Positions 6,697 through 13,992 of a DNA stretch of 18,844 nucleotides are shown piece by piece; position 1 is the first letter of the stretch; the number at the start of each line of letters is the position of its first letter. The translations under genes and the position numbers were made by a program. This DNA comes from DASVCS01 sp036381495. GTDB lineage: Bacteria > Gemmatimonadota > Gemmatimonadetes > Longimicrobiales > RSA9. The notes beneath the pieces are model-generated. The model made no database searches and was not told the origin of the DNA. It worked only from the letters and a program-made list of their open reading frames with translations. Location of the stretch: NCBI GenBank assembly GCA_036381495.1, contig DASVCS010000119.1, positions 1 to 18,844 of the forward strand, given 5' to 3'.

Positions 6697-6836
6697 GGCC
6701 GATCGTGCTGAAGCTCGGCGGCAGTCCCTCGGCGCGGCGACGCGGACCCGTGCCGGAGGCGCCCTTCGGGCGCCCCGGGATCGGGGTGGGGATCGGAACT
6801 GTCGGGAACGTGTGCGTGAGCGATGAAACCAGGTGA
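6693..6836 (+). pseudogene. 47-codon ORF with an amino-acid-kinase-like start, possible aspartokinase/homoserine dehydrogenase remnant
   Basis: A GTG overlapping the thrB stop opens a frame starting (M/V)RPIVLKLGGSPS. This looks like the first strand and glycine loop of aspartate kinases and relatives (VLKFGGTSV). The frame continues through Arg/Pro-rich sequence with a 7-bp hairpin (6758-6774) and ends in GIGVGIGTVGNV, vaguely like the nucleotide-binding loop of homoserine dehydrogenases (GxGTVG). It overlaps the thrC start by 14 bases. Aspartokinase and homoserine dehydrogenase are the missing members of a thr operon, so a gene collapsed by internal deletion is plausible. With so few residues the likeness may be chance, and a small functional ORF keeping translation coupled from thrB to thrC is the alternative. 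Confidence 0.35.
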
Positions 6837-7956
6837 TGGACGGGGCGTGATCCGGCGCTACGCGTCGCTCCTCCCCGTCACGGCACAGACGCCGGCGTTG
6901 ACGCTCGACGAGGGGGACACGCCGCTGATTGCCGCGCCGCGGCTGGCGCGCTGGGTCGGCGTGGACGGGCTGTACCTCAAGTTCGAGGGGATGAACCCCA
7001 CCGGCTCGTTCAAGGACCGGGGGATGGTGGTGGCCGTGGCGAAGGCGCAGGAGACGGGTGCACGCATGGTGCTGTGCGCCTCGACCGGGAACACGGCCGC
7101 GAGTGCGGCGGCCTACGCGGCGCGTGCGGGTCTCACGGCCATCGTGCTCATCCCCGATGGCAAGGTCGCGCCGGGGAAGCTGGCGCAGGCCCGCGCATAC
7201 GGCGCACGCGTCGTGGCGCTACCGACGCATTTCGACGGCGCGCTCGACCTCTCCCGCACACTGGCCGAGCGGTACCCGGCCACACTGGTCAATTCCGTGA
7301 ATCCGCACCGGATCGAAGGGCAGGCGACTGCGGCGTACGAAGTCTGTGATGCGCTCGGCGATGCGCCGGACGTGCTCGCGCTGCCCGTCGGCAACGGCGG
7401 CAACATCACTGCGTACTGGCTCGGGTTCCGCCGGTACCGCGAACATGGCGGCAGCACGCGGCTGCCGCGCCTGCTGGGTGCGCAGGCGGCGGGTGCGGCG
7501 CCGCTCGTCCGGGGCCACGCCATCGCGGAGCCGGAAACGGTCGCCAGTGCGATCCGGATCGGGCGCCCCGCGAACTGGGCGCCGGCTACGGCCGCCGCCC
7601 GCGAGTCCGGCGGCGAGATCCGGGCCGTGACGGATGAGGAGATCCTCGAAGCCTGTCGCACGGTCGCGCGCCTCGAAGGCGTATTCTGCGAGCCCGCATC
7701 CGCGGCAGGCATCGCCGGCCTGCGCGCCGCGGTCCGCGCCGGGAGCATTGCGCCGGCGGTCCGCGCGGTCTGCGTGCTCACCGGCCACGGTCTCAAGGAT
7801 CCGGGCGGCGCCCTCGATCAGGCCGCCGATGCCATCCTGCGCCTCCCCGCCGACGAGCGCGCCGTCGCGGACGCACTCGGGCTCGCCGCGGCCCCACCGC
7901 CCCGCGGCGCCCATCGTCCCCCGAACGGCGAGAGCCGGGGGAGTTCGGACGAATAG
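6823..7956 (+). CDS. thrC: Threonine synthase (377 aa)
   Basis: This PLP-dependent fold-type II enzyme converts O-phosphohomoserine to threonine. The PLP lysine is Lys64 in NPTGSFKDRGM. The substrate loop CASTGNTAAS lies near residues 82-91, the phosphate-binding GNGGN is at 190-194, and LTGHGLKDP near the C-terminus is typical of the family. The short form without a long N-terminal extension resembles the class found in Bacillus and many thermophiles. The last roughly 25 residues are Pro/Arg/Ser-rich and probably disordered. ATG 6823 overlaps the preceding small ORF. GTG 6847 is a possible shorter start, since the family match begins at IRRYASLLPV. It is last in the thr operon and convergent with the pilin cluster. 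Confidence 0.94.
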   Translation: MKPGDGRGVIRRYASLLPVTAQTPALTLDEGDTPLIAAPRLARWVGVDGLYLKFEGMNPTGSFKDRGMVVAVAKAQETGARMVLCASTGNTAASAAAYAARAGLTAIVLIPDGKVAPGKLAQARAYGARVVALPTHFDGALDLSRTLAERYPATLVNSVNPHRIEGQATAAYEVCDALGDAPDVLALPVGNGGNITAYWLGFRRYREHGGSTRLPRLLGAQAAGAAPLVRGHAIAEPETVASAIRIGRPANWAPATAAARESGGEIRAVTDEEILEACRTVARLEGVFCEPASAAGIAGLRAAVRAGSIAPAVRAVCVLTGHGLKDPGGALDQAADAILRLPADERAVADALGLAAAPPPRGAHRPPNGESRGSSDE

Positions 7957-7972
7957 GTCCCGGCCGAACTCC
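7940..7972. terminator. Inverted repeat between convergent thrC and pilin operon
   Basis: GGAGTTCGG (7940-7948) is a perfect inverted repeat of CCGAACTCC (7964-7972) around a 15-nt loop containing the thrC stop codon. It sits exactly between the two convergent operons, so it may help end transcription in both directions, although there is no T-run on either side. Confidence 0.4.
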
Positions 7973-7975
7973 GCC

Positions 7976-9886
7976 TCACACGTCTCCCCGGAGCAGCGCG
8001 AAGTACTCCGCCACATCGAAGCCGACGGGGTTGACCTCGAAGAAGCGGCCGCGCCTGAAGTACCCCGTGGTCGGGAAATACGGCGGCGGACTGAGGGCCG
8101 CGCACTCGTCGTACGAATAGCGCTTCACGTTGCCCGTACCGGCGGTCGTGCCGACGGCACCGCGCTGCCGCTGGATGATCCCGCCGGTCAGGAACAGACA
8201 GCCACGGCCCCACTCCGTGCTGCCGCACGCCTCGGCATCCCTCGCCCCCGAGTCGTAGTTGTCCACCGTGAAGATGTTCAGCGTCAGCACGGTCCCGTGC
8301 AGGATCTCCTCCGGCGTGTCATCGAACGACCGGTAGCTGTTGCCGTTGCCCCACGGCACGGCCGGCGCGTTGATGAGGTTGTCCGCGATCACGACGTCGC
8401 CGCCCGCGAAGAGGCCGAGCATGTCGTCGTTGGCGTCATCGTCATCCGTGCAGTTCCGGTCGGCGGAGCCGGGGAGCGTGGCGTACGTGAGGTCGTCCGC
8501 GATGATGATGTCCCCCGTCGCGGCGAGGGTGACGTGGCCGCGCAGCACACCGCTGATCGCGACGTCGCCATCCACGTAGATCACGCCCTTGAACTCGGGG
8601 TTGAGCTGCCGCGTGATGGGGAACAGGTAGAGCGAGTCGGGCGCTTCGGCACCCGCGGCCACGACGACGGCCGGCACCGTACCCGGCCACGGCACCCAGT
8701 TGCCGTCGGGGATCTCGTCTCCGCCGTCGATGTGCCGGCCCGTCCGCGTCTCCTGCATCCCGTTCCTGGTCGTATCCTGGAACTCGCCGAACAGCTCGTT
8801 CGCGCCGCCGAGATAGCACCGGCCGCCACTGCGGAGCGATGCCACGGCGTTGTCGTTCGGGTCGTCGCCATCGCCCGGGTGGTAGTTGTAACCGGGATCG
8901 GGCGGATCGTGCGCCGCCGCCGTCTTGAACACGCCGTGGGTGCCGACGTGGCCGCAGTTCGGCGAGCGCGTGAGCATGTAATCCCGCGGCCACCCCTGGT
9001 TGTACGTCGGCGGCCGGCCGGCCACGACGTACCAGGCATCATCCGGGTCTCTCACCCGAAACACCCGGATGAAGCCCTCGTTCGCGTCCGTGACATCGCC
9101 ATCGCCGTTGAGGTCGCGCGCCGTGAACTCGATGCGGAGCGGTGCCTCGCTCGCGTCGCTCCTGAAGCTGCTGGTGAAGACCATGTTCGCGTCGGTCGCG
9201 AACCCCTCGAGTTCGTTCAGGTTCGCGGTCTCGGGCATCTGGATCTCCGGCACGCGTTCCTCGTAGCCCTGGACGAAGATCGCCGTGCCCGGATTCTCCG
9301 CCCGGATCCGCCCCGCCGTCGTGACCGGGCCGTGGAACGTGGCGCCGGACGCATAGATCTTGATGTCGGAATTCGAGTGGACGGGGCCGAAGATCTGGTC
9401 GCCGTTGCCGAACTTGATGTCCGAGGGCTCGAAGTCCGTGAAGTAGGCGTACTTCGCAAAGCTCTCCTGTACGATCTCGAGGCGGCGGACCACGCGGTCG
9501 CCGCTGCCGTCCTCCGCGACCGCGACCACGCTGCCGAAGACGCCGTACTGTCCGGTCGTCGAGCCGGTCGGGCCCGCATAGATCCAGCGCCGGATGCCCG
9601 GGATCACGTCTCCCTCGGCATTGCGGACCGTGCCGGTCTTGAGGAGCGTGTAGCCCGTGTCCGGGAAGAGGTCCGGGTCGGCATTCAGCATGGCGCGCCC
9701 CTCCTGGAGCCCGGCATCGACGGCCGCTTCCAGAACGCTCTGCCGCTCGTCGTATGTGCTGATCATGACCGCATTGGACGTCACGAGCGATGCGGCGGTC
9801 GAGAGCGCGCCGACGGCGAGGAGGATCAGGAGCACGAGGACGAGGGCGACGCCCGGTCGGTCGTGCTTCAACATTTCGTGTGACAT
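7976..9886 (-). CDS. PilX-like type IV pilus minor component with large C-terminal domain (636 aa)
   Basis: The N-terminus (MSHEMLKHDRPG followed by the hydrophobic VALVLVLLILLAVGALS) matches PilX-type minor pilin starts, which lack the Glu at +5. The long C-terminal part carries turns of beta-helix type, such as VIYVDGDVAISGVLRGHVTLAATGDI and GLFAGGDVVIADNL written here in part only as landmarks, plus HSNSDIKIYASGATFHGPV near residue 190. This pattern resembles DUF4900-type surface proteins. PilX proteins of Proteobacteria are about 200 aa, so this is a greatly extended version, perhaps a pilus-tip or surface structure. I chose the ATG at 9886 because GGAGAG lies six bases upstream. A GTG at 9907 would add seven residues and overlap the previous gene. 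It is the last gene of the minor pilin operon. Confidence 0.78.
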   Translation of the reverse strand: MSHEMLKHDRPGVALVLVLLILLAVGALSTAASLVTSNAVMISTYDERQSVLEAAVDAGLQEGRAMLNADPDLFPDTGYTLLKTGTVRNAEGDVIPGIRRWIYAGPTGSTTGQYGVFGSVVAVAEDGSGDRVVRRLEIVQESFAKYAYFTDFEPSDIKFGNGDQIFGPVHSNSDIKIYASGATFHGPVTTAGRIRAENPGTAIFVQGYEERVPEIQMPETANLNELEGFATDANMVFTSSFRSDASEAPLRIEFTARDLNGDGDVTDANEGFIRVFRVRDPDDAWYVVAGRPPTYNQGWPRDYMLTRSPNCGHVGTHGVFKTAAAHDPPDPGYNYHPGDGDDPNDNAVASLRSGGRCYLGGANELFGEFQDTTRNGMQETRTGRHIDGGDEIPDGNWVPWPGTVPAVVVAAGAEAPDSLYLFPITRQLNPEFKGVIYVDGDVAISGVLRGHVTLAATGDIIIADDLTYATLPGSADRNCTDDDDANDDMLGLFAGGDVVIADNLINAPAVPWGNGNSYRSFDDTPEEILHGTVLTLNIFTVDNYDSGARDAEACGSTEWGRGCLFLTGGIIQRQRGAVGTTAGTGNVKRYSYDECAALSPPPYFPTTGYFRRGRFFEVNPVGFDVAEYFALLRGDV

Positions 9887-9903
9887 GGCCAGCTCTCCGC
9901 GAT

Positions 9904-11160
9904 TCACGAGCCCGGGACCGTCACGGGCGAAGATGCCGTGAGTCCCGAGAGGGATGGCGTACAGTCCTGCGCGGCGAGCGCGTAGGTGTAGGTCACGCCG
10001 GGCTCGACGCGCGGGTCGACGTAGAGGTAGCTCGTCTCGCCGGCGGGAAGGCTCATGAACGGGTCACCCCATTCGACCTCGGTGGCCGTCCGTTTCCAGA
10101 GGACGTAGCGCACGACGTCCCCCTCGCCGTGGCCGTCATCGGCGACGGGATCCCAGCTCAGCTCGATGGCGGACTCGCCCGTCCCGGCGATCGTGACCGG
10201 GACCGCGGCGATCGACGTGGTCATCAGTGGCTCGTCGCCGCAGGTGCGCGGCGCGGCGAGGCCCGCGTTCCGCAGCCGGATCAGGCGCGAGATGGCGCCG
10301 GTCCGCTCGTCCTCGCCGGTCATCCCGTTGGTCGCGGTGAAGTGGACGCGGACGGCGCGGATACTGTCGATGACGGCAAGGCGGCCGGTGTCGGTGGGGG
10401 AGCCGTGGATCGGCGCGGCGTGCGCCAGCGGCAGATCGTCCGCGGCGATATCCTCGAGCCAGGCCTGCGTGTCCGGCGGCGCGACGATGCGTACGTACTC
10501 GAAGAACGGCAGGCTGTCGGTGCGCAGCAGGTTACGCGCGACGATTTCCATAGCCGCGTCGTTGACCTGCCGATAGAGTACGTAGTCATCCGTCCGCGTC
10601 GTCGTCGAGTCCGGCGCGAAGAAGAAGAGGATCGTCTCCGCGGGGCTGACCAGCCCCGGCCCCGAGCCGTACGAGGTGTCCGGGTACTGGAAGAGCGTCC
10701 CGGGGAAGGTGAAGCGCCGTGCCTCCGTCAACTCGTGGACCAACTCATCCGGCGCCGCGGTGTCCGAGTAGATCGCGAAGACGTCGTTCGCGTCGTTCGT
10801 CATGTAGTCGACGTTGATCGCGATGAGGTCGGGCCCGGCGTAGACGAGATACGGTTGTTTCAGCGGGACGCCGGAGCCGGCGGTGCGGAGATCCTTTTCG
10901 AGCACGTTGGCGGCGTACCGGAAGTTCTGGAGCAGGTTCATCCGGTCGGCACCCCGCGCGAACGCGGCGATCTGGCTGTGCAGCATGCCGAACGCGCCGA
11001 CCATGATCACACCGAAGATGACCAGCGCGATCAGGAGCTCGGTCAGCGTCACGCCGGGATGGACGCGGAACACGGGCGCCTTCGGCGTCGGCCCGCGCCG
11101 TGCGCCCGCCGGCCGGCGGATTCCGCGCATTGCGGCCACGGCCACGGTGCGCGGCCTCAT
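9904..11160 (-). CDS. PilW-like prepilin with C-terminal fibronectin type III-like domain (418 aa)
   Basis: A prepilin peptidase site is visible as HPG|VTLTELLIALVIFG. Gly36 is the -1 residue and Glu41 the +5 residue; Val replaces the more usual Phe at +1. The preceding 35 residues are basic, as in prepilin leaders though long; Met11 is a possible shorter start. The central region (NFRYAANVLEKDLRTAGSGV and following) is typical of PilW/PulJ-like minor pilins. The last 90 residues or so (IELSWDPVADD, RYVLWKR, TYTYALAAQD) look like a fibronectin type III domain, an addition not found in standard PilW. The start codon overlaps the stop of the PilV-like gene by four bases. It is probably inserted in the inner membrane and assembled into the pilus tip complex. 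Confidence 0.85.
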   Translation of the reverse strand: MRPRTVAVAAMRGIRRPAGARRGPTPKAPVFRVHPGVTLTELLIALVIFGVIMVGAFGMLHSQIAAFARGADRMNLLQNFRYAANVLEKDLRTAGSGVPLKQPYLVYAGPDLIAINVDYMTNDANDVFAIYSDTAAPDELVHELTEARRFTFPGTLFQYPDTSYGSGPGLVSPAETILFFFAPDSTTTRTDDYVLYRQVNDAAMEIVARNLLRTDSLPFFEYVRIVAPPDTQAWLEDIAADDLPLAHAAPIHGSPTDTGRLAVIDSIRAVRVHFTATNGMTGEDERTGAISRLIRLRNAGLAAPRTCGDEPLMTTSIAAVPVTIAGTGESAIELSWDPVADDGHGEGDVVRYVLWKRTATEVEWGDPFMSLPAGETSYLYVDPRVEPGVTYTYALAAQDCTPSLSGLTASSPVTVPGS

Positions 11161-11543
11161 GGCTTCCCCACGCTGACCGTCCGCTGGACGGGCTCGGTCA
11201 GACCCGGCCCGTCCACGGTCACGGTGATCTTCTTGTATTCGGCGATCCCCGCGCTACTCGAATCCCGGACCGTCAGGAACAACGTCGTGCGCGTGAAGCC
11301 CGGCGGGTCGTCGAGCGCGGTCTTCGTCTCGGCGTAGCGATCGGAGAGCACGTCGTAGTTGGGGTCCGTCCGGATCAGCTCGACCCGGTCTTCGGCGATC
11401 TGTACGGCCAGCGCGTGCTGGTCGCTCGTCGTCACGACGTGCACCAGACGCGCCGTCGTCGCCTGCATCCCCACGAGGACCACCGCCAGCAGCACGACCG
11501 CGACCGTGATCTCGATGATCGTAAACCCGTCGCGTACCTGCAT
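11157..11543 (-). CDS. PilV-like prepilin (128 aa)
   Basis: The short basic leader MQVRDG is followed by the cleavage site and N-methylation region G|FTIIEITVAVVLLAVVLVGMQ. Gly6 is -1, Phe7 is +1 and Glu11 is +5. The segment AVQIAEDRVELIRTDPNYD is typical of PilV/GspI-type minor pilins, which pair with PilW and PilX in the complex that primes pilus assembly. The length is normal. It starts one base after the FimT/GspH-like gene stops and overlaps the PilW-like gene by four bases, so the genes are translationally linked. Confidence 0.87.
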   Translation of the reverse strand: MQVRDGFTIIEITVAVVLLAVVLVGMQATTARLVHVVTTSDQHALAVQIAEDRVELIRTDPNYDVLSDRYAETKTALDDPPGFTRTTLFLTVRDSSSAGIAEYKKITVTVDGPGLTEPVQRTVSVGKP

Positions 11544-11544
11544 G

Positions 11545-12204
11545 TCAGAACCCCCTTTCCCACGACGCCGCCACGTAGCGGAACCACGTCGTCCGTCCGG
11601 TCGAGCGTTCGATCTCGAACGCGCGGGTGTCCGCCGGGTATCCGCCGCTCTTCGCGGCGCGAGCCGAGGTCAGGTAGAATCCGCCGTGCTCGCTCGCACT
11701 GCCGTCGCGGTGGAACGCGAGCGCCGGCACGCCGGCCTGTTCGCGCGCGAACGTCACGGCCGTGCCACCCACCGGCCGCGACGGCGCGCCGCCGCGGCCG
11801 AACACGACGCCCTCGCCGAGTTCGACCATGCGCACCGGCTCGCCCTCATCCATGTGGCCATCGCTGTCCACATCCTCGTGCACCCGCAACCGGGCGTGCA
11901 CCGTGTCGAACGCGACCACCACGTCGTACTGCCGCTTCACCGCCAGCCGCTGCGCCGCGAGGAGCGTGGTGGTCACCGAATGCGTCGTCGCCCGCATGCG
12001 GTAGGCATCCACATCCACCATCGGCCGCGCGAGGCCGATCAGGATGCCGATGAGCACCATGACGATGAGTACCTCGAGGACCGTGAACCCCTCACGCCGG
12101 CCGTACGCCCGCCCGCGGCCGGCGCCCCCGCGGCGCGCAGGGACGTGACCGGCTTCGGTCCGGCTCCGGATCGGCCCGACCCGCCTTCCGTATGGGTCCA
12201 CCAT
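11545..12204 (-). CDS. FimT/GspH-like pseudopilin (219 aa)
   Basis: The prepilin site reads RREG|FTVLEVLIVMVLIGILIGLARP, with Gly39 at -1, Phe40 at +1 and Glu44 at +5. A GspH/FimT-type globular part follows (ATTHSVTTTLLAAQRLAVKRQ, then VVAFDTVHARLRVHED). The Asp-rich DVDSDGHMDEGEP may bind calcium. The leader before the cleavage site is unusually long at 39 residues, so the true start may be internal. No good Shine-Dalgarno sequence precedes ATG 12204. It is first in an operon ordered FimT, PilV, PilW, PilX-like, the same order as fimU-pilV-pilW-pilX of Pseudomonas. No pilY1, pilE or assembly ATPase gene is present in the window. Confidence 0.85.
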   Translation of the reverse strand: MVDPYGRRVGPIRSRTEAGHVPARRGGAGRGRAYGRREGFTVLEVLIVMVLIGILIGLARPMVDVDAYRMRATTHSVTTTLLAAQRLAVKRQYDVVVAFDTVHARLRVHEDVDSDGHMDEGEPVRMVELGEGVVFGRGGAPSRPVGGTAVTFAREQAGVPALAFHRDGSASEHGGFYLTSARAAKSGGYPADTRAFEIERSTGRTTWFRYVAASWERGF

Positions 12205-12294
12205 ACACGACTCGTCGGTCTGGTTCGTGGGTTCGCGCGGGCGCGCCGCGCGCGCCGGATCTCCAAACGGCCCGGGTGATCGAGATCCGCGGAT

Positions 12295-12325
12295 GTGACC
12301 TCGACCCGCTTCGTTCGTCTACATT
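12295..12325 (+). promoter_or_regulatory. Possible + strand promoter for the M16 peptidase operon
   Basis: GTGACC (12295-12300) and TACATT (12320-12325, 4 of 6 matches to TATAAT) are separated by 19 bases. A start near 12332 would place the T-tailed hairpin at 12395-12423 inside the 5' UTR. Spacing is longer than ideal. The site overlaps the - strand pilin promoter candidate, so the two directions could compete. Confidence 0.3.
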
Positions 12326-12336
12326 GATTGTGCCAA
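12321..12336 (-). promoter_or_regulatory. Sigma-54-like promoter candidate for the minor pilin operon
   Basis: Read on the - strand, TTGGCAC (the -24 type element, 12336-12330) is followed with correct spacing by ATGT where TTGC is expected. The GG is kept and spaced 10 bases from GT instead of GC. It lies 117 bases before the FimT-like start. Pilin promoters often depend on sigma-54, and a sigma-54 activator is encoded at 17461-18825. The imperfect -12 element keeps confidence low. Confidence 0.3.
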
Positions 12337-12394
12337 TCCCATAACTCCAACGGCGAGTCGCGCCTGGCCGGGATGCGAGCCGGGCTCGATCGCG

Positions 12395-12423
12395 AAAAGG
12401 TTGCGCGGATCGCAACCTTTTTT
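12395..12423 (+). terminator. Hairpin with T-run upstream of the M16 peptidase genes
   Basis: AAAAGGTTGCG (12395-12405) pairs perfectly with CGCAACCTTTT (12411-12421) around a CGGAT loop, and the T-run covers 12418-12423. On the - strand it also gives a stem followed by TTTT. No + strand gene ends upstream of it, so it is either an insulator between divergent operons or a 5' UTR attenuator. The 205-base stretch between it and the M16 start codon has no convincing gene. Confidence 0.7.
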
Positions 12424-12608
12424 CGCCATCTCGAGGGCGTCACCGGCCGCGGCCGGCCGCCGGCTCCACGACCCCGCGCGCGACGGCCGCCACATCGAAG
12501 GACCTTGCCAAGCCACCGCCTCGCGTACAGATTCGGCGGGGTGGGGTGCGGCACGTGCGCCTCTCCCTCCGATTCGCCCTCCGTATCCACCCTCGACCGG
12601 AGTTCGTG

Positions 12609-13982
12609 ATGAGGCCATCTCTCGTCATTGCCGCGGCGTTCGCCGTGGGCGCCGCTGCCTCTGCCGCGCCGGCACAGGTCGACGCGCCGCCGATCCGCTT
12701 CGAGACGTTCACGCTGGACAACGGCCTGAAGGTGATCGTCCACGAAGACCATTCGACGCCCATCGTCGCCGTGAACGTCTGGTACGACGTGGGCAGCGCG
12801 AACGAGCCGCCGGGGCGCTCCGGCTTCGCGCACCTCTTCGAGCACATGTTCTTCCAGGAGACGGAGAACCTCGAAGCAGGGGAGATCATGTCGATGATTC
12901 CGGCGGCGGGCGGCGAGTTCAACGGCAGTACGGACAAGGACCGGACCAACTACTACGAGGTGCTCCCCTCGAACCGGCTCAATCTCGCGCTCTGGATCCA
13001 CGCGGAGCAGATGGCGCGTCTCCAGGTCACGCCCGAGAACTTCCAGCGGGAGCGGGAAGTCGTGAAGGAGGAGCGGCGTCGTACGTTCGAGAATCAGCCG
13101 TACGCGGGGGCGATCGCCATCACGCTCGATACGCTGATCAACGATTGGGAGCCGTACGATCACCCGACGATCGGTAGCATGGAGGACCTGAACGCCGCCA
13201 CTGCGGAAGACGTCCGAGCGTTCTACCGCCAGTACTACGTGCCGAACAACGCGACGATCGCGGTCGCGGGGGATGTCACGGTGGCAGAGGTGAAGCGGCT
13301 CGTGGAGGAGTACTTCGGCGACATCCCCCGCGGTCCCGAGATCGCCGAGCTGCCGCCGCCCACGCCGACGCCGCGCACGGATGGAGAGCGCCGCGTCTTC
13401 GTCACGGACGCACTGGCCACGCTGCCGCTGCTCGCAATGGGGTTCAACATCCCACCGCACGACGACCCCGACACCTACGCGCTCCAGCTCCTCTCGGCCA
13501 TCTTCTCGGCCGGCGAGTCCAGCCGGCTGCACCAGCGGCTGGTGAAGCAGGAGAAGGCGGCGGTCAGCGTGGGCGCGGGGTTGAACAGCCTGATCGGGCC
13601 GGGCTCGTTCATGTTCTTCGCACTGCCGAACCAGGGTGTCGAGACGGCGCGGCTGCGAACGCTGATCGACGAGGAGATCCAGAAGCTGAAGGCGGAAGGC
13701 GTGACGGAGCACGAACTCCAGAAGGCCAAGAACCAGCTCCGCATGAGCCAGATCCAGCAGCGACAAACCGTCTTCTCCCGCGCGGACCTGCTCCAGCACT
13801 ACCGCCGCTACCACGGCGATGTCGGGTCGATCAACGACGATCTCGGGCGGTACATGGACGTCGGTGTGGATGACATCCGGGCCGTGGCGCGGAAGTATCT
13901 CACGCCGGCGAACCGCACGATAGTCATCGTCGTGCCGCCGCAGCAGGCGTCGGCGACATCATCCAATGGCGAAACGGAGTGA
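12609..13982 (+). CDS. M16B family zinc peptidase, catalytic subunit, secreted (457 aa)
   Basis: This has the inverted zinc motif HLFEH (His75, Glu78, His79), with the third ligand expected in KEERRR (Glu154 or Glu155). The peptidase is therefore likely to be active. A signal peptide MRPSLVIAAAFAVGAAASAA ends at an APA|Q-like site near residue 22, placing the protein in the periplasm or outside. The fold continues with the usual M16 second half (GFNIPPHDDPDTYALQLLS, FSAGESSRLHQRL). ATG 12609 is preceded by GGAG with six bases between, and it is the start that gives a signal peptide; the longer frame to 12546 does not. Ten bases separate it from the second M16 gene. Such adjacent pairs form heterodimers in other bacteria, with this one carrying the zinc site. 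Its substrates are unknown. Confidence 0.92.
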   Translation: MRPSLVIAAAFAVGAAASAAPAQVDAPPIRFETFTLDNGLKVIVHEDHSTPIVAVNVWYDVGSANEPPGRSGFAHLFEHMFFQETENLEAGEIMSMIPAAGGEFNGSTDKDRTNYYEVLPSNRLNLALWIHAEQMARLQVTPENFQREREVVKEERRRTFENQPYAGAIAITLDTLINDWEPYDHPTIGSMEDLNAATAEDVRAFYRQYYVPNNATIAVAGDVTVAEVKRLVEEYFGDIPRGPEIAELPPPTPTPRTDGERRVFVTDALATLPLLAMGFNIPPHDDPDTYALQLLSAIFSAGESSRLHQRLVKQEKAAVSVGAGLNSLIGPGSFMFFALPNQGVETARLRTLIDEEIQKLKAEGVTEHELQKAKNQLRMSQIQQRQTVFSRADLLQHYRRYHGDVGSINDDLGRYMDVGVDDIRAVARKYLTPANRTIVIVVPPQQASATSSNGETE

Positions 13983-13992
13983 GGAGGCGGCC

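Noticed and set aside
6758..6774. 7-bp hairpin with a 3-nt loop between thrB and thrC, tested as a terminator
   Set aside because: No T-run follows it, and it lies inside the small ORF that links the two genes.
7634..9883. 749-codon + strand frame over the PilX-like gene
   Set aside because: It is the antisense shadow of a GC-rich gene. The - strand frame has a ribosome binding site, a membrane segment and recognisable protein features.
12328..12609. 93-codon + strand ORF across the T-tailed hairpin, tested as an attenuator leader
   Set aside because: It has no run of regulatory codons, no good ribosome binding site, and reads straight through the hairpin with no stop before it.
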